Shown here: positions 11,247-22,209 of the stretch, piece by piece
Layout of the letters: the number at the start of each line of letters is the position of its first letter
Numbering within the stretch: position 1 is the stretch's first letter
NCBI GenBank assembly: GCA_039566865.1
Contig: CM076951.1
Span: forward strand, 18,175,484-18,239,483
Source: Aurelia coerulea
Taxonomy: Eukaryota; Cnidaria; Scyphozoa; Semaeostomeae; Ulmaridae
Direction of reading: 5' to 3'
DNA length: 64,000 nt
The notes under the pieces: generated by a model
What the model was told of the DNA's origin: nothing
Database searches by the model: none
Seen by the model: only the letters and a program-made list of their open reading frames with translations
Translations under genes and position numbers: made by a program

Positions 11247-13114
11247 ATGGCGAACCACAGAGACCTCTTGTTCGCGCTTCACAACGATGGTGCATTGAAT
11301 GATGAAGAGCTACTGTTGCTGCATGACGAAGACAGGCCAATGAGAGGTTCGACCTGGAACAGCTAGAAGAGGATGAATGCAAGGCAGAGTTTAGGTTCTG
11401 GAAAGATGACATCTACAACTTGTTAGGTGTCTTCAACTTCCCTGATGAGCTTAGATGCTATAACGGAACTGTGTTTGACTCAGTTGAAGCCCTCTGTATT
11501 CTTTTAAGGCGTCTAGCTTACCCATGTAGATATGGAGATTTGATTCCTAGGTTTGCTAGGCCTGTTCCTCAATTGTGCATGATATCTAACTTGGTTGCAG
11601 ATGAGATATATGTCAGATTTGGGCATCTGCTTAGGGATCTTGATCAACCTTGGCTATCTCGTCCCAACCTACAGATCTTCGCCAATGCTGTCCATGAAAA
11701 AGGAGCTGCCTTAGATAATTGCTGGGGATTTATCGACGGTACAGTTAGGCCAATTTGCAGACCCCAAAGGAACCAAAGGTTAGTCTATAATGGCCATAAA
11801 CGGGTGCATGCAATCAAATTCCAATCAGTTGTAGCCCCAAATGGTCTTATAGCTAACCTTTATGGGCCAGTAGAGGGTAGGAGACATGACAGTGCCCTTC
11901 TTATAATAATAATAACACGAATCTTTATACAGGATTAACACTTCAACGTTACTGCTGTTATCAATGTGTGTCCTGATTAACGTAAAAAGATATTATAAAA
12001 AATAAAAAAATTTACAGCAATTGTATTAATACCATATGTTACATATTTAAAATAAGAAGCCTAAATCATATATTACATATCTAAAATAAGAAGCCTAGGT
12101 AAAATGTTGCTTAAGATGCTGTTTATAGGCATTGAATGATTCAGTTTTCCGTATGTTGATAGGCAGTTCATTGTAAATTTTAGCTGCCATGAAGCGAAAC
12201 GATTTGCGTGCATATTCAGTTTTAATTTTTGGAAGCTTGACAAGACATTGATTGTTTCTTGTTCTCATATTGTGGTCATTGATTTCGAAGTAGCCTTGAA
12301 AAGTGTCACAAATGTCCTTGTCAATACACTTGCGTACAAGCTTACATGCACGGATCTTATTTGCACTGACAACTGACTGAATTCTTCCGCTAGTGTTCAA
12401 ATTTCCTTGTATTGTTCTTACCGAGCGATTATGAAACGAAGCTAGTCTTCTTAATTGGGTGTCAGTTAGCTTCAGCAGTAGTATTCCAGAGTAGGTAAAA
12501 GTAGGCAGAATCAGTGAGCGATAAATCGTTTCCGCAGCGGTGAGATCAAGATAACCTCTAAGCTTTCCCAGCAGCCTCAGCCTGCTTGATGCGCGTTTAA
12601 AACATTTGTCAAAATGGCTATTGAGATTCAAAGAGCTGTCGATTTCAATGCCAAGATATTTGTAATGGCTTGTATTCAATACATTTGCGCATCGGTACAT
12701 GACAGTAATGTCTGGGCATTTACCACAGCAATGTCTGGGCTTTTACCACAGCTTGAACAGCACTCTTTTGCACCAGATGGTCAGGCCCTTTGCATATATG
12801 GTGCTCCTGCCTACCCACACAGACTTCACTTGCAGTGCCCATTTCCAAGAAGGCAAAATCTCAGACCAGAAGAAGAAGCTTTCAACCAGTCTATGAGCCC
12901 AGTCCGAATATCAGTGGAGTGGATATTTGGTGATATCATCAACTACTTCAAGTTTGTAGACTTTAAGAAAAATCTTAGAATAGGATTGAGCCCTGTGGGT
13001 AAATTTTATATTGTCTGTGCTCTTTTGAGGAATGCAATGACCTGCCTTTATGGTTCAACAACATCTGATTACTTTAATCTGCATCCACCAGCACTTGCTG
13101 ATTATTTCTCGTAG
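11247..13114 (+). pseudogene. PIF/Harbinger transposase (HARBI1-like), split by a LINE fragment
   Basis: An ATG at 11247 begins an acidic N-terminus; a frameshift near 11337 leads into the main frame. The DDE_4-type nuclease motifs are visible: WGFIDGT with the first Asp, EGRRHDS with the second Asp, and after the interruption VRISVEWIFGDI with the final acidic residue. LLPQLEQ and APDGQALCIYGAPAYP also fit the family. The coding sequence stops near 11898 and resumes near 12730, interrupted by a minus-strand LINE piece. It ends at the TAG after DYFS. All three catalytic acids survive, but the frameshift and insertion make it a pseudogene. Family function: cut-and-paste transposition, usually with a Myb/SANT-like partner protein, a possible remnant of which lies just downstream. 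Confidence 0.88.
11899..12728 (-). mobile_element. 5'-truncated LINE inserted in the Harbinger transposase
   Basis: The minus strand encodes the C-terminal part of a non-LTR reverse transcriptase (12095 to about 12727). Motifs: YKYLGIEID (the usual FKYLGxxxD after the catalytic core), the LRLLGKLRGYL helix, and NELPINIRK near the end. It ends LKQHFT with a stop. The 3' end lies at low coordinates and finishes in a TTATTATTATTA-type tail. A 10-bp ACATGACAGT occurs at 11884-11893 and 12697-12706 and might be a target duplication. However, the RT frame seems to read past the right copy, so exact borders are uncertain. A 23-bp near-perfect tandem duplication (AATGTCTGGGC...) sits at the right junction. 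Confidence 0.8.
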
Positions 13115-13395
13115 ATCAGATCAGATGTTTGGCAATCCCAAGATGAAAATCAAGCTCTCCAAAGTTGAACCTCAAGCTCTTCAAAGATGAATATCAAGCC
13201 TTATAAAAGCCTTTCAAGAAAAACAGCTTTTTTAAAAGCTACCAAAATGACCAATGTTCACTGGCTGATATAATACAAGTTTCTCACACAACAAAATAAC
13301 AAGCCTTTAAGCAACAACAAATAGGTAAACAAGCATATGAACAGCAGACTACAATTCAAGACTAAAAATATCTCAAAAAATCTTGATCAACAAGT

Positions 13396-13556
13396 CTAAT
13401 CTTTATCTAAAAATTTGTTTACTAATTTAAGCATTGCTTCATTTTGCTGTTGCATTTGCTGTATCATTGCTTGCTGTTGCTGTTGCTGCATCATGAGCAT
13501 CATTTGATTCTGCTGGGCCAAAATTCTGCTTTCACTTTTCTCCCGTTCTAAGTTTG
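13396..13556 (-). pseudogene. Gln-rich C-terminal tail, probable Harbinger accessory (Myb-like) protein
   Basis: The minus strand encodes a tail rich in Gln and Met (AQQNQMMLMMQQQQQQAMIQ) ending KLVNKFLDKD and a stop. It lies convergent to the Harbinger transposase, 280 bp past its stop. PIF/Harbinger elements usually carry a second gene for a Myb/SANT-like protein, often with a Gln-rich end; that identity is inference from position and composition. The N-terminal part is missing because the frame runs into the start of the LINE near 13555. I do not see the remainder on the far side of the LINE. Confidence 0.4.
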
Positions 13557-13565
13557 ATGATGTAC

Positions 13566-14150
13566 AAAGGAAATGTGATTCCATCGACGTAAGGGTTTTT
13601 GCTCATGCTGAGAATCTTAATGCAATCAATAATCACACTGATGCAACAGAAGCCCAACTTGAATACCTAGAGAACCAAAGTCATAGATCGAACATCAGGA
13701 TCACAGGTGTTGTTGAAGACAAAAATGCTGAAAAGTCTTGGGACGACACAGGTTGTGAAACAAGTAATTAAGGATAAACTCAATCTGCAAGAAGACTTTG
13801 AGATTGAACGTTGTCACCGTGTTAATCGAAGAAGCAATGGCCCTAACCGTTCTGGTCGTCCAGATGGCCCACGCCCGATTGTCGCCAAATTGGCAAAATG
13901 GAAGGATAAAGAACGCATATTGAAAAAAGCAAGAGAGATTAAACTGGATGGAATAAAATTTCTGGTGGATTTGTCATGGCGCACAATGATCAAGAGAGAA
14001 GAACAAGTACCTGAAATGCTGGCTGCTAGAAAACAAGGAAAGATTGCTTATTTTGTTCTGGATAAACTAGTGATAAAGGACAAACCACCTGATCAGTTAA
14101 ACAGAAGACATGGTGAAGTTAATGATCCAGAGGTATCATTTAGATCCTAA
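13566..14150 (+). pseudogene. LINE ORF1p-like protein
   Basis: The translation shows a coiled-coil-like start (QLEYLENQSHRSNIRITGV) typical of L1-type ORF1 (Transposase_22 family). An RNA-binding region follows with FEIERCHRVNRR, GPRPIVAKL and the C-terminal IKFLVDLS. These proteins trimerise and bind the element RNA. A one-base frameshift lies near 13745: KNAEKSWDDT and VVKQVIKDKL are in different frames. It ends at the TAA after VSFRS, 150 bp before the PHD finger. Confidence 0.75.
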
Positions 14151-14299
14151 CTATCTTAACTCAATTACGCCTAAAAACTAACTTGTGTTGTTTCAGAGGT
14201 TATGATCTGCTTTCTAGATCTCAGTTTGTGTTTGATCTTCAGCTGTATGTAGCTGTAAAGTTTGTTATTTTGCAGTTAATTTTGATCTAGTAAACTGAA

Positions 14300-16653
14300 A
14301 TGAATCCTCCACCATGTCCTTGTGGCATTTGCCATAAAAATATCTCTGTTAATGGCAAACAAGTGTTCTGTGACAACTGTCAATTTTGGGTCCATATTAA
14401 GTGTAACAATATTTCTACTACTGAATATAAAGAGATACAAAATGAAAATGATGATGTGCCTTGGTTCTGCTTAAAATGCACAATGGTCATGTTTCCTTTT
14501 AGTCAATTGTAAAATGAAGACCTATCAAACTTGTACGATTTTGATTTTCCATCCTGGGTTGATTCGGCACCATCCTTTGAAATAACATCTGGTCTTATAA
14601 ACTTGCCTAATTTAGATGATTACGGTATTGATGAGCACTTGCCTTCTAATGTCAACTCAAATTACCATACTCTCCAAGACCTATCTACACTTGAGCATTC
14701 AGAAGATGACCCTTCCCTGTTTCATTTGAACATCAGAAGTCTCTCACTTCATTTGGATGAGCTTGTTTCAACTCTTGCAACTTTGAAAATAAACTTTGAT
14801 GTCATTGGTGTGTCTGAAACCTGGAATTCCGTTGATAATCCTATTCAAGCTAATTTGGAAATTCCTGGTTATAGTTACTTTCCTTGCCAGTCACATAGAG
14901 GCCCTTTACGTGATAAATTTCAACCTGTGTTGAGTTTCAACACGGGTTGAGTTTTAACAGCATTGCTCATTTTACCTTGATTTTACATGAAATTTCAACA
15001 CGGGCTGAGATTAGGTCACATGGTTGCAAACAATAGAAGAAGGAATGTGAGCCCACTCAAATATTTGAACGATTGTGGAAATAGATTCGATCTCCTTTGC
15101 TCGCATTCTAATCTCGCCCCGAGTTGAAAAAAATTTGCGTTTACATGAGAATTTCAACCCGTGTTGAAATTTCAACACGGGTTGAGTTGCCGAGTTGAGT
15201 TGAACCCGTGTTGAGTTTCAACTCGGCCTCCTTCATGTAAACGCGATGAAGGCTTACACCGTCAGCCGAGTTGAAACTCAACCCGTGTTCAACTCAACCC
15301 GGGTTGAAATTTCTCATGTAAAGGGCTTCATAGTCAAAATGGTGGTGTTGCACTTTATGTGAAGTCAGGACTTACTCCAATTCCTAGACCTGACTAGGAT
15401 AGTACAGATTGTGAGTCAGTCTGGGTTGAAGTTGAAAATAATGATGGGAAAAATTATTTGTTTTGCTGCACATATCGTCATCCAAGCTCAGCTATTGATA
15501 CTTTCTGTGAGTATCTTCAAGAAATTCTATCCATTCCAGCTGTATTTAATAAACAAGTTTTTATTCTTGGTGATTTCAATATCAACCTTCTTAATTATAA
15601 CTCTAGTACACCTGTCACAAATTACGTCAATTTCCTCTTTTCAAAGCAATTTCTGCCACATATCATTCATCCATCTAGGGTGTCTGGATATTCTTCCACT
15701 CTTATTGACAATATCTTTTCTAACATCTCTGACAACGAAACCTTAAGTGGTAACATTATGACTCAAATAACAGATCATGTTCCTCAATTTTTAATTGTCA
15801 AGCATGCAGGTATCTCCTATAAGAATCTGTCTTATTTCCAACATGATTTTTCTAACCTCAATGAAGAGCATCTTCTAAACGATTTTTCAAACCTTGACCT
15901 TACTTACTTGAATGACAGTGCTTTAGATGTGAATGCAAAATTCAACAGACTCCTTTCCAGCCTTGATGAATTAGTCATAACCCATGCCCCATTGAAAAAC
16001 CTTACTAAGAAAGATATTAAGTTTAGGAACAAACCATGGATAACTGGTAAAATTCAAAAAATGATGCGAATCAGAGATTGGCTTCTTAGAAAGTTGAAAA
16101 AGAACAATAGTCAAGCTCTTGTTGATCTTTATAAAAAGTTTAGAAATCGGATGTCCGTTTCCTTGAATGAAAGTAAAGCTAGCTACTATTATAAATACTT
16201 TCAAAAGAACAGTAACAATATGAAACAGTTGTGGTCAGGAATTAAATCAGTTATCAATATCAGAAAGTCAAGCAATGTAAATGTGATAAGTAAGCTTAAG
16301 GACTCAAATGGGAACATTACATCAGATCCAGCTGTTATTGCAAACATTTTCAATAAATTCTTTGTCAATGTTTCACATGATATAACTAGAAATATACCAA
16401 GACCGAACAAATCACCTGTGAATTTCATGGGAGACAGAGTTAATAATTCATTTTTCATTGCACCTTCAATTCCTTCTGATATATCAGACCTTATCTCTCT
16501 CCTAAAATCTGGGAAGTCTCTTGGACCTAACAGCATTCCTTTGAAAATTTTAAAATGTCTTTCCCCATTAATCTCTTCTCCGCTTTCTCAAATTATAGAT
16601 GATTCATTTCAAGGCGGGATTTTCCCTGACAAGATGAAATTTGCCAAAGTAAT
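14300..16653 (+). pseudogene. LINE ORF2 N-terminal part: PHD finger and AP-like endonuclease
   Basis: The ATG at 14300 starts a C4HC3 zinc finger: CGICHKN, CDNCQFWVHIKC and WFCLKC, a PHD pattern. A TAA follows at 14510 but the frame continues in phase. The endonuclease opens with FHLNIRSLSLHLDEL and IGVSETW. It is then interrupted by the palindromic element at 14901-15326 and resumes with QNGGVALYVKS, a TAG at 15395, the LFCCTYRHP segment and FILGDFNIN. A long linker leads to SGKSLGPNSIP, the start of the reverse transcriptase, and the frame ends at the next insertion in MKFAKVM. PHD fingers in LINE proteins are thought to bind chromatin; the ligand here is unknown. Confidence 0.85.
14901..15326. 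mobile_element. Short palindromic element in the LINE endonuclease
   Basis: The ends are inverted (GCCCTTTAC on the left, GTAAAGGGC on the right) and continue into AAATTTCAACC. The interior contains many copies of a TTGAGTTTCAACACGGGTTG motif in both orientations, densest at 15150-15300. CATAG occurs on both sides of the insertion. Removing the insert joins CQSH to SQNGGVAL in the LINE protein, which supports the borders. Confidence 0.75.
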
Positions 16654-18318
16654 GGCCAGGTGAATTCCGCGGATCCCGCGGATTTCGCGGATGCCGCGGA
16701 TGTACAAAAAAATCCGCCGAATACAAAATCCGCGGAATTCATTTTGGCATAAGGGGAAAATGAATTCCGCGGACTTCGCGGATTTCAACTTGAAACATTG
16801 TCTGAAGAGCTTGTAATATCGAGAAAGCAGTAATTTACGAGTTCTTTCTCTGCTTAATGGCGTGGAATGGTTTTAAAACTCTGCAGCCGTAGGCCAGAGT
16901 CACAGAGCGGTGTTGAGTATTGCGTGTCCAGTCTTAGCTTTGAAAGCTAACCAAGGGCAAAAAACATTCTCATTTTTTTATTTATTTATTTAAACATTTG
17001 ATACTGAAATGAGAATGTTTTTTGCCCTTGGTTAGCTTTTAAAGCTAAGAATCGACACGCAATACTCAACACCGCTCTGTGACTCAGGCCTACGGCTGCA
17101 GAGTTTTAAAACCATTCCACGCAACAAGGGCAGATTTTGTAATACAATAGCACGAGTTGCTTTTGTTGACACCTCAATTCAAAGCGATTAGCGATCACAG
17201 ACAAAGGAAATTCTCTCAACCAGTAATTCAAAACAAACAAAGCCGCAAAATTTTCTCTGAAACCCAGGTAGCTAGCTCGCTTGCTGTGCATTCCAGAAAT
17301 TATTTTTAAGGGCAAACATGAGCATAGATCGAAAGAAGAAGGATATATCTACACATCTGCCGCGGGCATTTTATTTCTTTGGTCCAGAAGCTGAGCAGTA
17401 AATGTTTTGATAACACCCAAAAAAATAAGAGAATTGAATCGCCTCCTAAACGGCTTTTGAACCAAACAAATAAAATGCCCGCGGCAGATGTGTAGATGCA
17501 TCCTTCTTCTTTCGATCAATGCTCGTGTTTGCCCTTAAAAACAGTTTTTGGAATGCACAACGAGTGAGCTAGCTACCTGGTTTTCAAAGAAACTTTGCGG
17601 CTTTGTTTGTTCTGAATTGCTGGTTAAGAGAATTTCCTTTGTCTGCAATCGCTAATCGCTTTGAATTGAGGTGTCAACAAAAGCAACTCATGCTATTGTA
17701 TTACAAAATCTGCCCTTGTTATTCCACGCCATTAAGCAGAGAAAGAACTCGTAAATTACTGCTTTCTCGATATTATAAGCTCTTCGGACAATGTTTCAAG
17801 TTGAAATCCGCGAAGTCCGCGGAATTCATTTTCCCCTTATGCCAAAATGAATTCCGCGGATTTTGTATTTGGCGGATTTTTTCCAACTCTCATCCTAAGT
17901 ACTGTAAGTTTTGGTACCGATGCATTTAATATCGATTTATGGCGACCATACAGATCAATTACAAAATAAGACGCGATTATTTAAATATTTGATACTGAAA
18001 TGAGAATGTTTTTGCCCTTGGTTAGCTTTCAAAGCTAAGACTGGACACGCAATACTCAACACCGCTCTGTGACTCTGGCCTACGGCTGCAGAGTTTTAAA
18101 ACCATTCCACGCCATTAAGCAGAGAAAGAACTCGTAAATTTCTGCTTTCTCGAAATTACAAGCTCTTCAGACAATGTTTCAAGTTGAAATCCGCGAAGTC
18201 CGCGGAATTCATTTTCCCCTTATGCCAAAATGAATTCCGCGGATTTTGTATTCGGCGGATTTTTTTGTACATCCGCGGCATCCGCGAAATCCGCGGGATC
18301 CGCGGAATTCACCTGGCC
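16654..18318. mobile_element. CCGCGG-rich foldback element, family B copy 1
   Basis: The ends are GGCCAGGTGAATTCCGCGG and its complement. Flanking 9-mers CAAAGTAAT (16645-16653) and CAATGTAAT (18319-18327) differ at one base. Removing the element restores KFAKVIPLF in the host LINE, confirming insertion. The arms carry repeated CCGCGG, TTCCGCGGAATTC and CGCGGATTTCGCGG blocks, very CpG-rich in AT-rich surroundings. The right arm is present twice: a partial copy at 17004-17122 plus 17721-17887, and a full copy at 17976-18318. No transposase is seen. Nine-bp duplications suggest Mutator-like mobilisation. Confidence 0.9.
17123..17720. mobile_element. Foldback element, family C copy 1, nested in family B
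   Basis: Inverted ends AACAAGGGCAGATTTTGTAA and complement surround about 265-bp arms with a short loop near 17390-17460. The element is flanked by a perfect 9-bp ATTCCACGC duplication (17114-17122 and 17721-17729). The same end sequence recurs in the element at 26191-27293. It interrupts the inner right arm of the family B element. Confidence 0.92.
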
Positions 18319-18339
18319 CAATGTAATTCCACTTTTTAA

Positions 18340-18894
18340 CCCTATCTGACCTGCCGCCCCCCCCCCCCCCCCCCTAGTACATTTTTGTTTACACCGTTTT
18401 CCACACATGCAGCAGCCTCTCATACTTCATAAGTTTAACTTTGTATCATAGAGCAATAACATTGCAACAATTTGGTCATTCTATTTTTAGCCTTGTTTCC
18501 ATGGTTACCAATTTTTCATACTGCACTCTATGAAAAACCAACTTTGTATCTCTTTTAATCATGTTTAATTGGTCCAATTAAATCTAAATTAAGAATTTAT
18601 ATATATTTTGATCTATATCTTTCATTTCTTTATGAAAAAATAAAGTTTCATGACCTTTTAGCAACCTTTCCTTTATATGACGTCATATGACATCATAATG
18701 ATCATCATGCTCTAGCAACAACAACAACATTGCTAATTGGATTATGATTTCAAATTTTCATTGTTTACATAATGAACTACCTTTGTGCCAAATTTGGCTG
18801 CCATATCTTTTATGACAACAGAGATAAACAGGGGGGGCCGAATCGGCCCCCCCCCCAGGCATTGAGTGTTTCAAATCACCCAGGTCAGATAGGG
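18340..18894. mobile_element. TTAA-flanked piggyBac-like non-autonomous element
   Basis: It is flanked by TTAA at 18336-18339 and 18895-18898 and has inverted ends CCCTATCTGACCTG and complement. Excision restores the LINE codons for PLFKKGCPL exactly. Inside are poly-C and poly-G/C tracts (about 18355 and 18836) and no coding sequence. TTAA duplication with CCCT ends fits the piggyBac superfamily; the assignment to a specific family is inference. Confidence 0.88.
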
Positions 18895-18898
18895 TTAA

Positions 18899-20822
18899 GA
18901 AAGGTTGCCCACTAACAGCATCAAATTATAGACCTATTTCTCCTCTCTCTGTTTTCAGCAAAATCACGAAAAAGGTTATGTATGAACGTCTATATAAATT
19001 CCTAAAAAAGCATGAAATCTTATATACATTACAATTTGGTTTTCGTGTTGGTCATTCCATTAACCATGCCCTTGTTAGTTTAACAGAAGCCATCAAAAAT
19101 TCATTAGACAATAGAAAATTTGGTTGTGGAATATTTATTGATTTGCAGAAGGCATTTGATACAGTGAATCATAATATTCTTTTGATGAAGCTAGAGCATT
19201 ATGGAATTAGGGGAACTGCTTTAGATTGGTTTAAATCCTATCTTTCAGGTAGGAAGCAATATGTGTCAGTGAATGGATCTAACTCCAGTCATCTCAGTGT
19301 TACCTGTGGGGTTCCACAGGGTTCTGTCCTTGGTCCTCTCCTTTTCTTACTTTACATTAATGATTTACCTCTTGCATCTTCTAAACTATCCTTTTACTTA
19401 TTTGCTGATGATACTAACATCTATTATGAAGCTGAAAGGGAGAGGTATCGAGGATAACAAACACTTTCTCTTGCACTGCCACCAGTTTGATTTGATGCGC
19501 AGAGATCTCTTTCGCCAGCTCACTGCCTCTGGTATAGACATAAATGATCTGGATTCAAATACACTCTGCAATTTGCTTCTGTTTGGGAACCAGGATTTAA
19601 ACATAGTTGAAAACAGAATCATCATAGAAGCGACAATTTCTTTCATTGAAGCAACAGAGCGTTTTTAATTCAAAACGTAGAACGCAAACAGCAGCACCCC
19701 TCCCCCTACCTTTGTTAGATTTATCAGGGTAGCTTGGTACCAAATAGTCAAATGAAATGTATATATTTTTATCCACATTGGATCCCAAATTTTGAAAATC
19801 TTAAGTTTTTCTCCATCATTTGGAATTTGGTACCAAGCTACCTTATATTGTTCCTTTTGTTTGTTGAAGTATTATAATTGTAAGTGTCATCCAAAGTAGG
19901 GACTAGATGACCTTGTGTCCTTTCCTGCTTTGGATGGCACAGTGACAAGTAATCTTTTGTGTTTTAATTGTTTTGATGATGATATATAAAAAAAAAAAAA
20001 AAAAAAAAAAAAAGCTGAAAGCCTTAAACAGCTTCAAAGTGTAGTTAACAAGGAACTAAAAAAGTGAAGATATGGCTTGATGTTAACAAGCTGTCACTAA
20101 ATATTGACAAAACCAATTTCATAATGTTTAAGTCTCCTCAGCATACTTCTCCTGAATCTGTAAATATCAAAATTGGAAAGCTTCCTATCAAGCAGAGTTG
20201 TTATGTCAAATTTCTTGGTGTTCTCTTAGATGAAAGCCTTTCATGGAAGTATCACTTGACTGAACGGTCTAAAAAATTGGCCAGAACGTGTGGTATGTTT
20301 TTCAAAGTGAGACACTTCTTACCCATTCATGTTTTGGTCTGTCTTTACAACTCTTTGTTTTCACCTTTCCTCCAATATGGTATTTTAGTTTGGGGTCTTA
20401 CTTATGAGACACATATCAATCCAGTGTTGTTGTTACAGAAAAGGGCCATAAGGGCAATTTCATTTGAACACTTTACTGCACCTTCTACACCCATCTTTTC
20501 AGACTTGAAGATTCTAAAACCACAAGATCTCTTTCACCTGAAATTGCTTAGTTTTGTATATGAATGTGTAAATAAGATCTCTCCTTCTTGTTTTCACTCT
20601 TTCTTTAAGTTAGTTGGGTTTGTTCATCAATATGGTACTCGGCAAGTCATCAAAAATAATATTTTCCTAACCCAAAAAAATACCATGCAATATGGTCTTA
20701 GGTCAGTGCGTTATTGTGGAGCTGAATACTGGAATGACACTCCTGTGGAAATAAAACAATCTCCATCTGTTAATAGTTTTCGCCAAAAAATCAAAGCTTT
20801 CCTATTTGAAACTAATTACTAA
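18899..20822 (+). pseudogene. LINE reverse transcriptase, copy 1, interrupted
   Basis: The reverse transcriptase domain shows TASNYRPIS, GCGIFIDLQKAFDTVNH (first catalytic Asp), GVPQGSVLGPLLFLLYIND and FADDTNIYY (the catalytic DD pair). It is cut immediately afterwards by a poly(A) LINE insertion at 19439-20011. It resumes with ESLKQLQSVVNKELKK, where one A is missing and the frame shifts. It continues KIWLDVNKLSLNIDKT, VKFLGVLLDESL and the C-terminal region to a stop after FLFETNY. The frameshift is shared with copy 2, so it predates the duplication. Confidence 0.9.
19439..20011 (+). mobile_element. 5'-truncated LINE 3' end with poly(A) tail
   Basis: The insert begins GGAGAGGTATCGAGGATAAC, encodes the last 75 residues of a LINE reverse transcriptase (EDNKHFLLHCHQF ... 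IEATERF, stop at 19668) and ends in a run of A after GATGATATATA. It is flanked by AAGCTGAAAG (19429-19438 and 20012-20021). The duplicate locus at 22750 has the empty site. The last part resembles the C-terminus of the LINE at 49297-50421, so the two may belong to the same family. Confidence 0.93.
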
Positions 20823-20879
20823 ATTTTGGAAAAGTGGATATCAAAAATGTCACCATCTGCCCATCAAGTAGTTTTGTCA

Positions 20880-22088
20880 ACATCATAATGACTGCGTACT
20901 CTTTCAACACATTGTAAATTCCATGATACTGATTTAGAAATTAAAATGCAGATAGTTTGCAATGGCAAATCAAGCCGACTACGGAGAAAAGCACTCCGCG
21001 ATCCTGAATATAAGCTTGAAGAGATGTTGATAGACGAACGAAAAACCGAAGTTAGTTCCGTCCAAGCCTCGGGAATGGGAGAAACTTTCCAAGATTTACA
21101 GATCAAAGAAATACGCACAGAAAAGACATGTTTTAGTTGTGGTTTTTCTTTTCCACATTCTAACCAACCATGTCCCGCTAAAAAAGTGAATTGTTCAAAT
21201 TGCGGTGTGAAATGACATTTCGCAAAAGTGTGTCGAAAACCGAAAGACACAAACCCAAGGAAACTTCAACCAAGAAAGCCCGCACAAGGTCGAAATTATT
21301 ATAAGCCACCCAAAAATCAAGGTAAAAAAGGGGATAGAAAACCACAGCGTGCCAGAGTAGTTTCTTCTAACCCCACGGAGGAAACAAGTTCTTCAGAAGA
21401 TGAATATGCCTATGCTGTTGACAACACAAGAAATTCAAAGCACAAAACCTTACTTCGTTTGAATGAGTCACAGCAGATCAAATTTCTAATTGATACGGGG
21501 GCAACTGTAGATGTGGTCGACAACCAAACTTATGAAAAGATTATGGACAAAATAACACTGGAGCCAACAAAGACAAAAATATTCGCCTATGGTTCTTCAA
21601 CCCCTTTGAAATTGAAAGGATGTTTCCAAGCATCAATAGAGTCAAAGTCACGCTATACAATTTCAACATTCTATGTAGTGGAAGGAACCGGGGGTAACAC
21701 GGCACAAGAGCTTGCGCTAATCCAATTGATAAATAAAGTCAAAGGAATGCCTGCACAAAAGGACGCAAATGCAGACAAGAAACAGGACACTTCGAAAGAA
21801 AATAGCCCTGAAAAGAAGTCGGAAATACCGCAGAGTAACGATGAAAAGATTCAAAAGCTGTTGAATAAATACGAAAATGTTTTCATTGGAGAAGGAAAAC
21901 TAAAGGAACAACAAGTGAAATTGCATATACGGGATGACGTAACCCCAGTATTACAACCGCAGAGACGGATACCTTATCACATGCGAAAAGCCGTTTCAAA
22001 GGAACTGGGAAAGCTAATAGAGCAAGGAATCATTGAAAAAGTGGTAGACCAGCCAACCTATCATCGGACAGATATTTACTCCTATTGA
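20880..22088 (+). pseudogene. Gypsy-type gag-protease-RT start fragment, copy 1
   Basis: The frame carries the end of gag (LEIKMQIVCNG, RLRRKALRDPEY) and a zinc knuckle CFSCGFSFPHSNQPCPAKK plus a second knuckle CSNCGVK-HFAKVC. The second is broken by an in-frame TGA at 21213. A basic linker leads to the aspartic protease active site FLIDTGATVDVV. The sequence then reaches the beginning of the reverse transcriptase (QPQRRIPYHMRKAV, LIEQGIIEKV) and stops abruptly at DQPT followed by unrelated residues and TGA. LTRs, most of RT, RNase H and integrase are absent. It joins the LINE 3' side near 20830-20880. Confidence 0.88.
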
Positions 22089-22209
22089 GTAAAACGTAAA
22101 ACGGCTAGTTTTTACTAAATAGTTGTTGTATTATTCTAAGAAATGTAGAAGCAGCCTCTTTCTGGGTATTTTCTGTCTGAGTGTTTCAAATCACCCAGGT
22201 CAGATAGGG

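Larger units (their letters stand above)
13553..20822 (+). mobile_element. PHD-finger non-LTR retrotransposon (LINE) with several later insertions
   Basis: One LINE can be followed through an ORF1 (13553-14150), a PHD finger at the ORF2 start (14300-14512), an endonuclease (from 14531) and a reverse transcriptase ending at 20822. It is interrupted by elements at 14901-15326, 16654-18318, 18340-18894 and 19439-20011. Joining across each insertion gives continuous protein motifs, for example KFAKV then IPLF then KKGCPLTASNYRPIS. In-frame stops (14510, 15395), a frameshift in ORF1 and one in ORF2 show it is dead. The domain order resembles CR1/L2-like LINEs. Confidence 0.88.
18864..22178 (+). 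repeat. Recent tandem segmental duplication, copy 1
   Basis: The unit begins inside the right end of the TTAA element (GAGTGTTTCAAATCACCC) and ends at GGGTATTTTCTGTCT. It contains the LINE reverse transcriptase and a Gypsy fragment. Copy 2 follows directly at 22179-24910. Apart from the 583-bp LINE insertion (with its target duplication) found only here, the copies differ at about four bases noticed by eye. Confidence 0.92.

Noticed and set aside
20864..21250. 128-residue minus-strand frame, repeated at 23596-23982
   Set aside because: It is antisense to the Gypsy gag zinc-knuckle frame, which has recognisable motifs.
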